From the NCBI GenBank assembly GCA_022605955.1, contig JAKCOZ010000011.1:4584537-4648536 (forward strand): a stretch of 64,000 nucleotides of DNA. Reading direction: 5' to 3'. Origin of the DNA: Rallus limicola. Its lineage: Eukaryota > Chordata > Aves > Gruiformes > Rallidae. Shown piece by piece: positions 1 to 9,875 of the stretch. The translations under genes were made by a program, and so were the position numbers. How positions within the stretch are numbered: position 1 is the stretch's first letter; every line of letters starts with the position of its first letter. The notes beneath the pieces are model-generated. The model had not been told where the DNA came from. It was given only the letters and a program-made list of their open reading frames with translations, and ran no database searches.

Positions 1-2005
1 TGTGATCGACTTAAATCATTAGTCTGGTGTTTTGTTTTGGTTTTTTTTTGTGTTTGATTTTGGGTTTTATTTTTTTCTCTTGAGAACCAATCTTCAAGCT
101 TGTTTCTATCCTTTCTAATAAAAATCTAAGGCTTTTCCTTTATCATTTCTGAAAAGATCAAAATGCTTAATTTTCACAAGGAGGGGAAAATAACAATGAT
201 TAAGTTGAGCTCTACACCTCCCAATAGGAAACAGATATTTTTTATGGAAAGCGGCCACAGCTGCACATAACAACATGCATTAGTGCATCTTGCAGGGAAA
301 TGAAATCAAACAGCAAGACATGATCATAAGCCTATCTTGGAGTGTAGTCAATTTGTCCAGTAAATATTGTGGCATTAACAGTTTTATTTGTTGATCATTT
401 TTGATGTTAATGGTAATGGGCCCCTTTGGTATTGGGATATTTATGTCTGACAGTGTGGTGCAATTTACATTAATAAGACTCATTAATTTCAGATGGTTTC
501 TACTATGGAGGAAGGAAATATTTAGAAGTGTTTTGTGCTTTTTTTTCAACGTTAGCCTCTCTCTCCACACAGCACAGAGCCACTAAGCTACATTGCTCTA
601 CAAGAGTGAATACTCCCTTGTTGTTGTTATTAATGATTTGCTTGTCTGCCAATGTTGAGGGTGGATAGCTGTCTCTTGGAGGAATTATCTTGCTTCTACA
701 CTGTATTTAGATTATTTTTTTTTTTGTAATTTTTGGGTTTTATGCTCATAATTCCAAACAAAACCAGAAGCGCTTCTGTTTCCTTCTCCCATTTCCTACA
801 TCCTCTTCGCTTCCATGATGATGATAATCCTGGCCAACAGTTAGAATCTGGATGCTAAAATTAAGCACAACTTTGTGGGAGGATCTATGACAGAAATGAC
901 AATTCCTTCCTTGAAAATGATACAAATGACTCAGTTCTTTAGTGTGTTCAATTTTTGTAACAGGAAATAGAAAGCTAATTACTGGTTATTAAGGGTTTTC
1001 TAAATCTCTCTCTCTTTTATTAGTTGGACAATGAACAGTTACTTTGTATGAGATGGGAAAAGTCAAAGCAAATAATTTATTGGGACTGATTTCCATAATG
1101 GGTTTTCAGGCACAGACTCATGGCACTGGCAGCTCACATCACTGCCACTGTCCTGCTGTAGCTTCAAAAGGTTTCTCATTCTTCACAAAAATGGAAGATT
1201 CAGCATTTTAGCTTTTTAAAACTCAGTTACACTGACAAAAATTCACAGCCTTGCGATGTCTCACTCCATACTGTAAAGATTCTGGTATGCTTCTTGGTGG
1301 GTTTTGTTTCATTTTGTTTGGGGTTTGTTGGGGTTTTTTTGTGTCCCTTTTCAAAGAATATGGGAAATGTGAGACCTTCTTAAAGGAAAAGCATCTGGGA
1401 AGTGATTAATACTCTTGGTAAAGCTGAAGAGTAGAGGTTTAGAATTAAAAATTTTCAATTTTAACCCTGGGGGAAAAAAGGAAATGCTCAGGGTTTCACT
1501 CAGATACCGTTGAAAAAAATCTTGTTCTTACTGACTTTAGTCCCTGAAAAGTCTTTATATCAAAACTGGATGCTGTTCAGAAAGGCACATGCTTTTTCAG
1601 TGACCATTGGTGACTCAGCATTAAGAGAAAAAACCATCTCAGGTTTCTCTTAAAATCTAAATATAAAATGAGAAGGAATGTATTCAGAACTCACTAAAAA
1701 TGTGTTAACAAGGTCAAGTTGGAAAAAAATCACAGCTGGAAAACTCATCATCTAATTCAGATAATTATTGAGGTTTAAAAACTCTCGGGTAAGGAGTGGT
1801 CTTGTGTACATTTATGCAGGTGCATAGGTTTTGGGTCTTCCATTTCTTCTGCTGAAACCAGGGGCAGCAAATGCAATAAAATATTTGCAGAGGTGTTAAG
1901 AAAAGTATTTAATATATGGAAAATGGAAAATAACTACATACTGGCAATCAGAAGAAGACAGAAAATTACTTAAGGAATTAAATTAAGTTAAGGACAGTTT
2001 GAGTT
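1..2005. other. Non-coding single-copy DNA, no gene seen
   Basis: AT-rich sequence with stops in all frames at short intervals and no recognisable protein, RNA or transposon. Two G/T-rich low-complexity tracts are visible, at about 26-79 and 1296-1342, each built of GTTT/GTTTT units with short G runs on the plus strand. The overlapping reading frames at 280-586 on both strands are short and unlike any family I know. Confidence 0.7.
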
Positions 2006-2768
2006 CAACAAGGCCAAGTGCCAGGTCCTGCTCTTTGGTCACAATAACCCCAGACAGCACTGCAGGCCTGGGGCAGAGTGGCTGGAGAGCTGCCTGTAGG
2101 AGAAGGACATGGGGGTGTTGGTGGAAAGCTGGCTGAACATGAGCCGGCAGTGTGCCCAGGTGGCCAAGAAGGCCAATGGCATCCTGGCCTGTATCAGGAA
2201 GAGTGTAACCAGCAGGAGTAGGGAAGTGATGGTTCCATTGTACTCAGCTCTGGTGAGGCCACACCTCGAGTGCTGTGTCCAGTTTTGGGCCCCTCACTAC
2301 AGGAAGGAGGTTTTGATGCTGGAGCATGTCCAGAGAAGGGCGATGAAGCTGGTGAATGGTCTGGAGAACAAGTCCTGTGAGGAGTGGCTGAGGGAGCTGG
2401 GGTTTTTTAGCCTTGAGAAAAGGAGGCTGAGGGAACACCATATCGCTCTCTTACAACTATCTGCAAGGAGACTGTAGAGAAGTGGGGGTCGGTCTCTTTT
2501 CTCAGGTAATAAGCGATAGGATGAGAGGAAACAATTTCAAATTGTACCAGGGGAGATATAGGTTAGATATCAGGAAGAATTTCTTTACTGTACAGGCTGC
2601 CCAGGGAAGTGGTGGCATCACCATCCCTGGAAGTATTTCAAAGGTGTGTAGATGTTGTGCTTGGGGATATGATCTAGAGGTGGACTAGGCAGGGTTAGGC
2701 TGGGATTTGACCCAGTGATCTTAAAGGTGTCTTCCAACCTAAGTGATTCTATGATTCTATGATTCTGT
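2006..2768 (+). mobile_element. CR1 LINE, 5'-truncated, ORF2 C-terminus plus 3' UTR
   Basis: Chicken repeat 1 non-LTR retrotransposon fragment. It begins inside ORF2 downstream of the reverse transcriptase core. An open frame of 122 codons (2109-2477) reads as the CR1 ORF2 C-terminus, with [46 protein letters not shown] and SLEKRRLRE in the expected order. The frame closes at 2475-2477, after which the sequence continues as typical CR1 3' UTR (GGAAGAATTTCTTTACTGT, TTCCAACCTAAG). It ends in three tandem ATTCTATG-type units at about 2744-2768. The 5' truncation and lack of a poly-A tail are normal for CR1. The element cannot mobilise itself because the endonuclease and most of the RT are missing. 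Among the copies here it keeps the longest intact ORF2 tail. Confidence 0.95.
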
Positions 2769-2888
2769 GACAGTGAAAACCCAAGATTAATAGATTAGGA
2801 AATGTTAGGGACCAATAACCAAATAGAAAGCCGGGTTACGCTGTACCAAAAAGGATGAAAGAAATATCATGCTCTGAGTTGGCTGTGT

Positions 2889-2956
2889 GGAGCCAGGAGT
2901 TGGATTGATGATCCTTATGAGTCCCTTCCAACTCAGTATATTCTATGATTCTATGA
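2889..2956 (+). mobile_element. CR1 3' end fragment
   Basis: A piece of about 68 bp with the CR1 end signature: TTGGATTGATGATCCTTATG, then TCCCTTCCAACTCAG, then ATTCTATGATTCTATGA. It lies 120 bp downstream of the longer CR1 but has different 3' UTR wording (CTCAGTATATT instead of CCTAAGTG). It is therefore a separate insertion from another subfamily, not a duplicate of the first. Confidence 0.85.
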
Positions 2957-4559
2957 AATATAAAAAAAGAGATCAGCAAAATATTCACAGATGTTCACAG
3001 TCAATTGACTGAAGAATTAGCTTGCTGTGTTAATATATAAAAATGGTAAATGGAAGATCAGGACAACCATGCTAGAACCACAAGAAATTTATAGAAAGTA
3101 TTATTTAAGTTATAATCGTTATCAGAAATTAAGTAAAAATAGATTGAAGTGATTGCCAATTATAAGGTAGAGGAAAACAGGCACTGCAAGTCAAACTTGA
3201 CGTAGTCATAGCTTTGATTTCACTCATATACCTTCACATACTCTCCAAGTGCCTCTTACCACCTTCTTTTTCTACCAGTTGTTTCTTTACTGATTGAATA
3301 AAGAGATGAGGGTTGATGAAAGCAAATAGCCTGGCTCAGAACTCCTTCATTTTCCTTACTTGTTGACAGTTTCATTATTTCTGTTGAAATGGACCGGAAG
3401 CTCTTCCCTTTTGCCTGACCGCAGGCAGATGCTTAACAGCAGTGGGAAAAGAACTGTCTCTCCATCTCCCTGAAGCAGACCAAAATTGCTGCCCCTGGAG
3501 CTAAGTGAGATTTCGGGGGCGAGCTGAGAAATGTAACATTTCTCATGATGATGATGATGCCCTGATCAAACCTTTCACACTGTGTGTGTGATTTCTTTAT
3601 TTGCATCAAAGGCAAGAGTGGCTCTTTCTGTAAGGCAAACTCCTTGATGGGTGCTTGCTGAAGCTGCCAACAAAACATGCCATAAAATAAGAAAGGGAGA
3701 TATAAAATAAAAATAACAATGCAATAGAACAAGTTTACTATGCCAGATTAATGTCCTTATGGCACTATCATATTAACTCCTCTTTTTCATATTTACACCG
3801 TGACTGCAGTGAAATACAGATAAGTTTTATTTACACCCTGTGTCCCGCCTGCTTTGCAGCCATACTATTGTCTTGAAGATGAGCAGTCTGTGCCTGACAT
3901 ATACTAGTTCTCCAAGACTCAAACTTTACTAATACACTAGCCATCAAAGTAAGTCTTATGCTGCAGAATTCAATTACCTGTAGGTCTAAGTCAGGTCTGG
4001 TTTGGGTCTGTCATGGAACACCTAGCACTCTTCCAAAGATTTCCAGGTGCAATTTGGTTTAACAAAGGCCTTCAACCATTCCCAACAGGAAATTCAGATT
4101 CATCATCTCTGGTTTGATGAATGAATAATATGGACTGCTTATTTATATACATTAGGGTTTAAGTGGCGTTTTAGCTGTTGATGTCTCTGTGTGTTTGATC
4201 TTTAATATGGAAACCTGGGCAGTCTGATTCTGAAGGTCATTTCAGCAGCACACTTTCAGAACAAAGTTTTGAGATTTTTGGTGTTAAGACACCTTACATG
4301 CAAATCTGCCCAAATATATTATATTATTTCACATAAAATACAAGTGAAATGTTTGTCCTTTTCAGTATTGTCTTTATTATATACATCACAGCCAACTCTT
4401 GTGAATCATTTTTCCATAGAAGTCCCCTTGATTATGGTTTAAAGTCATTTTTTAACGCAAATCTTAAGCGATGCAGGTTCTGTCTTCTTGATCTAAGTCT
4501 CAGTTCCTTCTTTGAGATTTCTATCCCACTCATCCTACCTTTTCCTTTCAGTCGCTATA
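2957..4559. other. Non-coding single-copy DNA, no gene seen
   Basis: No family-level protein match and no transposon. It contains a 21-bp near-perfect palindrome at 3525-3545, followed by a short ATG triplet run (3544-3560). The minus-strand frame at 3433-3732 (99 codons) has no recognisable domain. Confidence 0.65.
3525..3545. repeat. Palindrome with 10-bp arms
   Basis: TGAGAAATGT and ACATTTCTCA flank a single central A, so the two arms are exact reverse complements. This geometry is compatible with a dimeric transcription-factor site or a small cruciform. One such palindrome is not far from chance expectation in 64 kb. Confidence 0.9.
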
Positions 4560-4785
4560 CAGAATCACATAATCACAGACTGGTGGGGGTTGGAAGGCAC
4601 CTCTGGATATCATCCAGTCCAACCCCCCTGCTAAAGCAGGATCACCTCAAACAGGTTGCACAGGATCACGTCTAGGAGGTTTTTGAATGTCTCCAGAGAA
4701 GAAGACTTCAAAGCCTCTTCGGGCATCCTGTCCCAGTGCTTAGGCACCCTCAGAGTGAAGAAGCTTTTCCTCACATGCAAATGGA
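4560..4785 (-). mobile_element. CR1 3' end fragment, minus strand
   Basis: Read on the minus strand this is the last ~225 bp of a CR1. On the plus strand it starts with AGAATCACATAATCACAGA (reversed terminal repeat), then GGGGTTGGAAGGCACCTCTG, CCAGTCCAACCCCCCTG and GTGAAGAAGCTTTTCCTCA. It contains only 3' UTR and no ORF2 sequence. Confidence 0.93.
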
Positions 4786-5849
4786 GACACACTTCTGCAC
4801 TCTAACATCAGAGGAGATCATATTGTGATTACAGGACATTTTTATCCACTGTAGCCCATTTCAACCAGTAGTTTGGATGTGCAAATAGGACTTTAGTCAT
4901 ATTTTAGTGATTTTAGTTCAATTCACAAATTATCTCGCAATCCAGGGTGCAACTCTTAACTTCTTTGTCTATATGATAGGTGAGTTTGGAGGTTTTAGAA
5001 GAGTGTCAGCATGTTAAGAACATAATACTCCATTTAGACTGTCTACCATGGTACCTAACACTTATTCAGACGTTATTCCTATATCTGCATTCAAGAGAGG
5101 GGTAAGGATTCACCCCACAGTCCACGAGGAACTGCCAGAAATCAATTTCGTATAAAATCAATGCTGAGAAGTAGTTGTGATGTACATGGAGGATGCCTAA
5201 TAGGCACTGAGATTCTTTCTATTTATTTAGTAACTAGCTAGGATTCATGACTCTTCACCCCTCTCTTGAACTTAGATACTATGGTAGTGATTAATACCAA
5301 TGAAAATATCATGCTTTAACATATCCATTAAGAGTTACTATCAAACATTGTGCAAGCAGTAGTTTTGAGGATTGGTTGTAGCCTATTTTACACAGATACC
5401 ATCACTGGGTTACAGATGCTCTCAGGGCTTTCTGTTTTGTGAATTATTCCTCAGATTGTCCTTTTCTTTGTAGGATGAATTCTCACAGATAGAACATGAC
5501 AGAATTGTGCCCTTTGTACATGGATTTGAACTGTGCCATTGTCAAGTTATAGAGCAATCATGTAATTTGATGCCATCCATAAACCAAGAATAAAGTGACA
5601 TACCAAAGTCTATAATACAGCTTCATTGACCAAAGGACGTCACTTAAAATAACCTATTTGTTCAGGGCCAGATTGCCCACCTGCACAGAGTGAGAGCTGA
5701 TGCTATTGACTCCACTCCAACTTTGCCAATACTTGAAGTGACATATTGCTTAATATGGGTGCAAAAAGAAACAGAGAATTATTTTTCATTTTTAGAATAC
5801 ATATAGCTGGGAATCAAATTTCCTTCTAGGATAAAAATCTACTGTTGCA
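4786..5849. other. Non-coding single-copy DNA, no gene seen
   Basis: Plain AT-rich DNA between two CR1 copies. I see no repeat, RNA gene or supported reading frame. Confidence 0.65.
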
Positions 5850-6304
5850 TGTTGGAGAGGTGAGAGGAGGGCCATGAAGGTGATCAGAGGGCTGGAGCAC
5901 CACCCCCACAAAGACAGGCTGAGAGAGCTGGGCTTGTTCAGCCTAGAGAAGAGAAGGCTCAGGAGGGGCCTCATTGCAGCCTTTCTGTTCTTGAAGGGAG
6001 CAGAGAGACAGGAGGGGAATCAACTTGTTAAAGGACAGAGACTGACAAGACAAGGGGGAATGGTTTGAACCTAAAGGAGGGAAGGTTTAGATTAGATATT
6101 AGGGGGAAGTTCTTTAGAGAGAGAGTGGTGACATACTGGAATGGGCTGCCCCATCCCAAGACGTGTTCAAGGCCAGGTTGCATGGGGCCCTGGGCAATCT
6201 TGTCTAGATCATATTGGTGGCTCTGCCTGTGGCAGGGGGTTTGTAACTCTGTGATCCTTGGGGTCCCTTCCATCCCAGACCATTCTATGATTCCGTGTTT
6301 ATGA
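5850..6304 (+). mobile_element. CR1 LINE, 5'-truncated
   Basis: Begins in the last part of ORF2, where a 64-codon frame at 5874-6068 carries [14 protein letters not shown], and runs through the 3' UTR. It includes TTAGATTAGATATTAGGGGG, GGGCTGCC, TTCAAGGCCAGGTTG and GGGGTCCCTTCCATCCCAGA, and ends in CATTCTATGATTCCGTG. The 3' UTR wording matches the copy at 20150-20492, so both belong to one CR1 subfamily. It is truncated and inactive. Confidence 0.95.
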
Positions 6305-7514
6305 TTTTGCCAAAATAAAAACATTTGACTAGAAAAATTCTTTGTCCAGAATTAACATTCATCCATTTGGGGGGTCATTTGGTTTAGGATTGGGGTATTT
6401 TTTGAGGAGTATTGTGGTGGAATTTTTGGTTGTTTTTTTCTTTTGTTTTTCCTTTTGAAATTATTCCGCTGAACAATCTTAGTATTTCAAAGAACAAACT
6501 GGAAGAATCATCAAGAAACCATTGAGGAATGACCTAAAACAAGGTCAGGGATGCTGTTCATGTGAAAACTGTCACAGATTTGCCCAGCGTATGAGTTTTT
6601 GCAGACTGCTCAGTAATAATCCAGTGGTTTAGTTTGAACTCAGACTCTGCAATTATCCAGTGGTTTAGTTTGAACTCAGAATGATTCAGTCCCTCATTTC
6701 TCCTAGAAGACTGTAGATCCTTGCCTACCTTTCATAGCTACTTGGTCTTGCAGCTGTGCAGCCTAGGTCTGACAATCTGTAAAGTGCATGGAGACGGGAA
6801 AAACTCATGAGCAGCTTAGTAGGGTGCTTTTGATGTGGTACTAGAGAATAAGAGCCAAGTCTTGCTATTAGATACCTCTGTCAGTGTGAGCTGAGGTTTG
6901 AATCCTATTGATAGATTTATACTGGCAGTGTGGATAGGAGGAAGGAAGAAGCTCAAAGTCCTTTAACAAAACATAAGGTGGAACAATACGAGTCAGATCT
7001 TGTTGCTTTTTCTAGGTTTTAAACCATAGACCCAAGAAATAATTTGGGTTGTGTCCTATGGAAACCAAACCACAACATGCTATCACATCATTAACAACTC
7101 TACTTAATAAGTAAAAATATGGAAACAACCTTCATCCTGGAACTGCTAAAATTCAGAATTGTCATATCTAGCATTCTTTGGTTTATTTATTTTAGTTGAT
7201 CTAGTATGTCTGTCACCCTCAGATGCCAAGTGAACCTAGCATTTAGTACTCATGGTTTTGAGTTTGTCCATGTCCAGTTTCAAAGAGAAGGCATGTGACT
7301 ACATGGATTCTCATAATGCCTTAAAACCTGTAGCCTTCTCCAAGAAAACGGAGGGAAAGGAAACAGGCTTGCTGCAACCACTCCCATTGCCAACCCACTC
7401 TAACCATCTTGTGTATCCATATTGCTTTACACATCTCAGCAGTTACACAGACAGCTGCTTAAATGCAGTAGTACAGAAGCCGTCTTCTGAAAGGTGCTTT
7501 TTCCCCTGAAGAGA
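6305..7514. other. Non-coding DNA with G/T-rich tract
   Basis: No gene recognised. A G/T-rich low-complexity tract lies at about 6367-6456, and a short direct repeat at 6619-6680 is listed separately. The plus-strand frame at 7252-7509 has no family resemblance. Confidence 0.65.
6619..6680. repeat. 26-bp exact direct repeat, 36-bp period
   Basis: Positions 6619-6644 and 6655-6680 are identical over 26 bases, starting ATCCAGTGGTTTAG and ending GAACTCAGA. A 10-bp spacer separates them. This is a local tandem duplication with a slightly diverged junction, and neither copy is part of a recognisable transposon. Confidence 0.95.
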
Positions 7515-8096
7515 GCATCAGAGTGGTGGCTGGTCACAAGCGGTGTTGCCCAGGGCTCAGTGCTGGGACCATTTCTCTTTAATACCTTTTTCAGTGATCT
7601 GGACAAGGGGATCAAGTGCACCTTCAGTAATTTTACAGACAATACCAAGTTGGGCAGCAGTGGTGATCTTCTTGAGGGTAGGAGGGCTGCAGAGGGATCT
7701 GGGCAGCCTCGATGGGCAAAGGCCAACTGTACAAGGCTCAACAAGGCTCGGTGCTGGGTCCTGCACTTGGGTCACAACAACCCTAGGCAAAGCTATGAGC
7801 TTGGGGAAGGGTGGCTGGAAAGATGCCTGGCAGCAGTGTGCCCAAGTGGCAAAGGTGGCCAACAGCATCCTGGCCTATATCAGGAATAGTGTGGCAAGCA
7901 GGACCAGAGCTGTGGTCATCCCCCTGTACTGGGCACTGGTCAGGCCACATCCCAAGTGCTGTGTTCAGTTTTGGTCCTCTCACTACAAGAAAGACATTGA
8001 GATGTTGGATTGTGTCCAGAGAAGGGCAACAAAACAGGTGACCAGGCTGCAGAATGAGTCTGATGAGGAGTGGTTATGATTCTACGACTCTATGAT
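7515..8096 (+). mobile_element. CR1 LINE with RT segment, internally deleted
   Basis: A decayed CR1 that reaches further upstream in ORF2 than any other copy here. The frame from 7494 carries the reverse transcriptase block [13 protein letters not shown] followed by SDLD. About 16 residues further on is FTDNTKLG, where active CR1 has an F-A-D-D catalytic box, so the catalytic box is altered. A frameshift in the 7690-7760 interval moves the reading to a second frame (7543-8079) with the C-terminal blocks [33 protein letters not shown] and VQRRATKQV. The region just before QQCAQVAK is shortened. At about 8077 the coding sequence (DEEWL) jumps directly to the terminal repeat ATTCTACGACTCTATGAT, so the end of ORF2 and the whole 3' UTR are missing. 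Clearly non-functional. Confidence 0.93.
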
Positions 8097-9258
8097 ATTT
8101 TTACAATGTGTGACAGCTGTTCCTGGAGTTGTTTTTCCACAACTGAACATATTCTGTAAGTGTTGGTTGTCGCCTACAAAATAGGGTCCCCATTTTCAGT
8201 GGGGAGACAGCTTGAAATAAATCTGCATTGCTTCTTTAAAAAAAAACAAACAAACCCACACCATCCTTAAGAGAAATTAAAGCAGATACATTATCTTTGA
8301 TCAAGTTACAAGCAGACAGAAGTGTTAATATACTGGAGCATTTTCGCAGCGGAAATGAATTGCACCATAGGCCATGCAACTGTAAAGTCGAGCGGAAATC
8401 GTAACAAAAAAATCAACGACTGAGTCTATACTGTGAAGGATGTTGGCAAATATCCAGGAAAAGGTATGGTTGGTGCCAAAGTTGCATAAAAGAATGGTTT
8501 AACAGTCAGCCCAATCGCTATAACTGCCTCTTTGCCCCCACCCCCCTTTTTCTTTTAGCTGTTTTTCCTATTGTAACTAATCTCATTAAATAAGGCCCAT
8601 TGTCTCTCCCCCTCAGACAACAGGCTCATTCAGGGAAGCTGTGCCATGCATTGAGATCCTTCAGTGGGATTTGAAAGAGACAACAGCACATCTTAGAAAA
8701 TAGGACGGATTGAGTGTGTTCCACCCTGAAAGGCAGGAAAAAGCCTTCACAGCATGTCTGAAATCCAGCACCATTTGAAGACAAACTCTTGGAAAAGCTT
8801 GTGTGAAATCCTGTCAATGCTTAAGATTATTGGAGAGTGGGAGAGAGAAGTATTTTGGGCATGTGTGATGATTCCATAAAAAATATGGCAGCATGACAAA
8901 AGAAGGGATAAGCCACCCAGATTAGTGCGGGGGCGATGGAAGGAAGGGAAAATTAAACACGGGGAAAGGTCAGATTTAGGAATCCGATCCAACTCCCTCA
9001 CCGGGGATAAGAAATGTCCCATTAAATTCTTAAAGAATTATAACTTTACTTATAAAATACCTCTTCACCTATCCCCACCTTCCCTTTCTTGCAAGAATGC
9101 TTGGTTAAATGAAGGGTGATCATGAAAAAGCTGCCCAAAAGATTAAATCAGCCAAAATGTGGTGATAACAATAGCACAAAGATCAGTAATTTAAAGTTGT
9201 AATAATTATTACTATGAATAGCCAGCGTTTGCAACTAAAACTCTGATGTAAATCTGTA
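8097..9258. other. Non-coding DNA, CpG-retaining blocks
   Basis: No gene recognised. Two stretches keep several CpGs in otherwise CpG-poor DNA: about 8340-8425 (TTCGCAGCGG, GTCGAGCGG, ATCGTAAC, CAACGAC) and about 8926-9005 (GCGGGGGCGATGG, ACACGGGG, ATCCGATCC, CACCGGGG). CpG retention can mean low germline methylation or selective constraint. Neither has the length or density of a CpG island. The reading frames in this stretch are short and unrecognised. Confidence 0.5.
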
Positions 9259-9318
9259 TTTGGACTCAGTGATCTTAAGGGTCTTTTGCAGTCTAAACCA
9301 TTCTATGATTCTGTGATT
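9259..9318 (+). mobile_element. CR1 3' end fragment
   Basis: About 60 bp reading TTTGGACTCAGTGATCTTAA, then CCATTCTATGATTCTGTGAT. This is the extreme 3' end of a CR1 element whose remaining sequence is missing or was never copied. Confidence 0.88.
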
Positions 9319-9767
9319 TCACTAGCTCAAGTGAGAAAAATTTGCTGTCAAGGTCTTTAAATCTAAAGAGAAGAGAACTGCAGAGTGAGTGAAAGCAAAG
9401 ATGGGAACAAAGTGCCACGCAGATGAGCTCTGGTTTGACTCCCATGGGAGTCTGTGCATACAGTATGAAGCCTGTGAATTTGCTGGACCATATTCAGGTA
9501 CTACCAACAGGATCACACTGTTGAGAGTTACCTGCCTGGAAAAAAATACTTCCAGCTTTTTAGATGAAATAAATAACTTGGGCAGAAGGCAGCTCATCCA
9601 GTTCCAGGATCCAGGGAAGCTCCCTAAGAACGAGGGCTAGTGTCTCTGGGTCACCTTGCTTTCTGCCTAGGGACACAGTCAATGTCTGTGGCTTAACAGT
9701 CTTCTCATGGTTGACTAATGGGAATGGTAGTAAGGATTTATACCTGTAGCCTTAAAAGTCACTTTAT
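9319..9767. other. Non-coding, nothing recognised
   Basis: Overlapping frames of 91 and 83 codons (9322-9597 minus, 9389-9640 plus) cover this stretch but resemble no protein I know. No repeat or RNA gene is visible. Confidence 0.6.
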
Positions 9768-9875
9768 TTAATAAACAATACAGTTGTAAAAGTATTATTA
9801 CTACCTTCATTTACCAGATGAGGACACTGAGGCACAACTTGCATGGGGTTCTGCAGGCAGCTAGCAGCAAAGCCA
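9768..9875 (+). mobile_element. Possible ancient L3/L2/MIR-like relic
   Basis: TATTATTACTACCTTCATTT followed by ACCAGATGAGGACACTGAGGC and a diverged ...GGCAGCTAGCAG... resembles the widespread core of ancient amniote SINE/LINE relics (ATTATCCCCATTTTACAGA, then TGAGGCACAGAG). The match is short and diverged. It could be chance, so the call is tentative. Confidence 0.4.

Noticed and set aside
7494..7889. Endogenous retrovirus reverse transcriptase
   Set aside because: The motif order and the 3' ATTCTATG-type terminal repeat identify a CR1 LINE. No LTR, primer-binding site or polypurine tract is seen.
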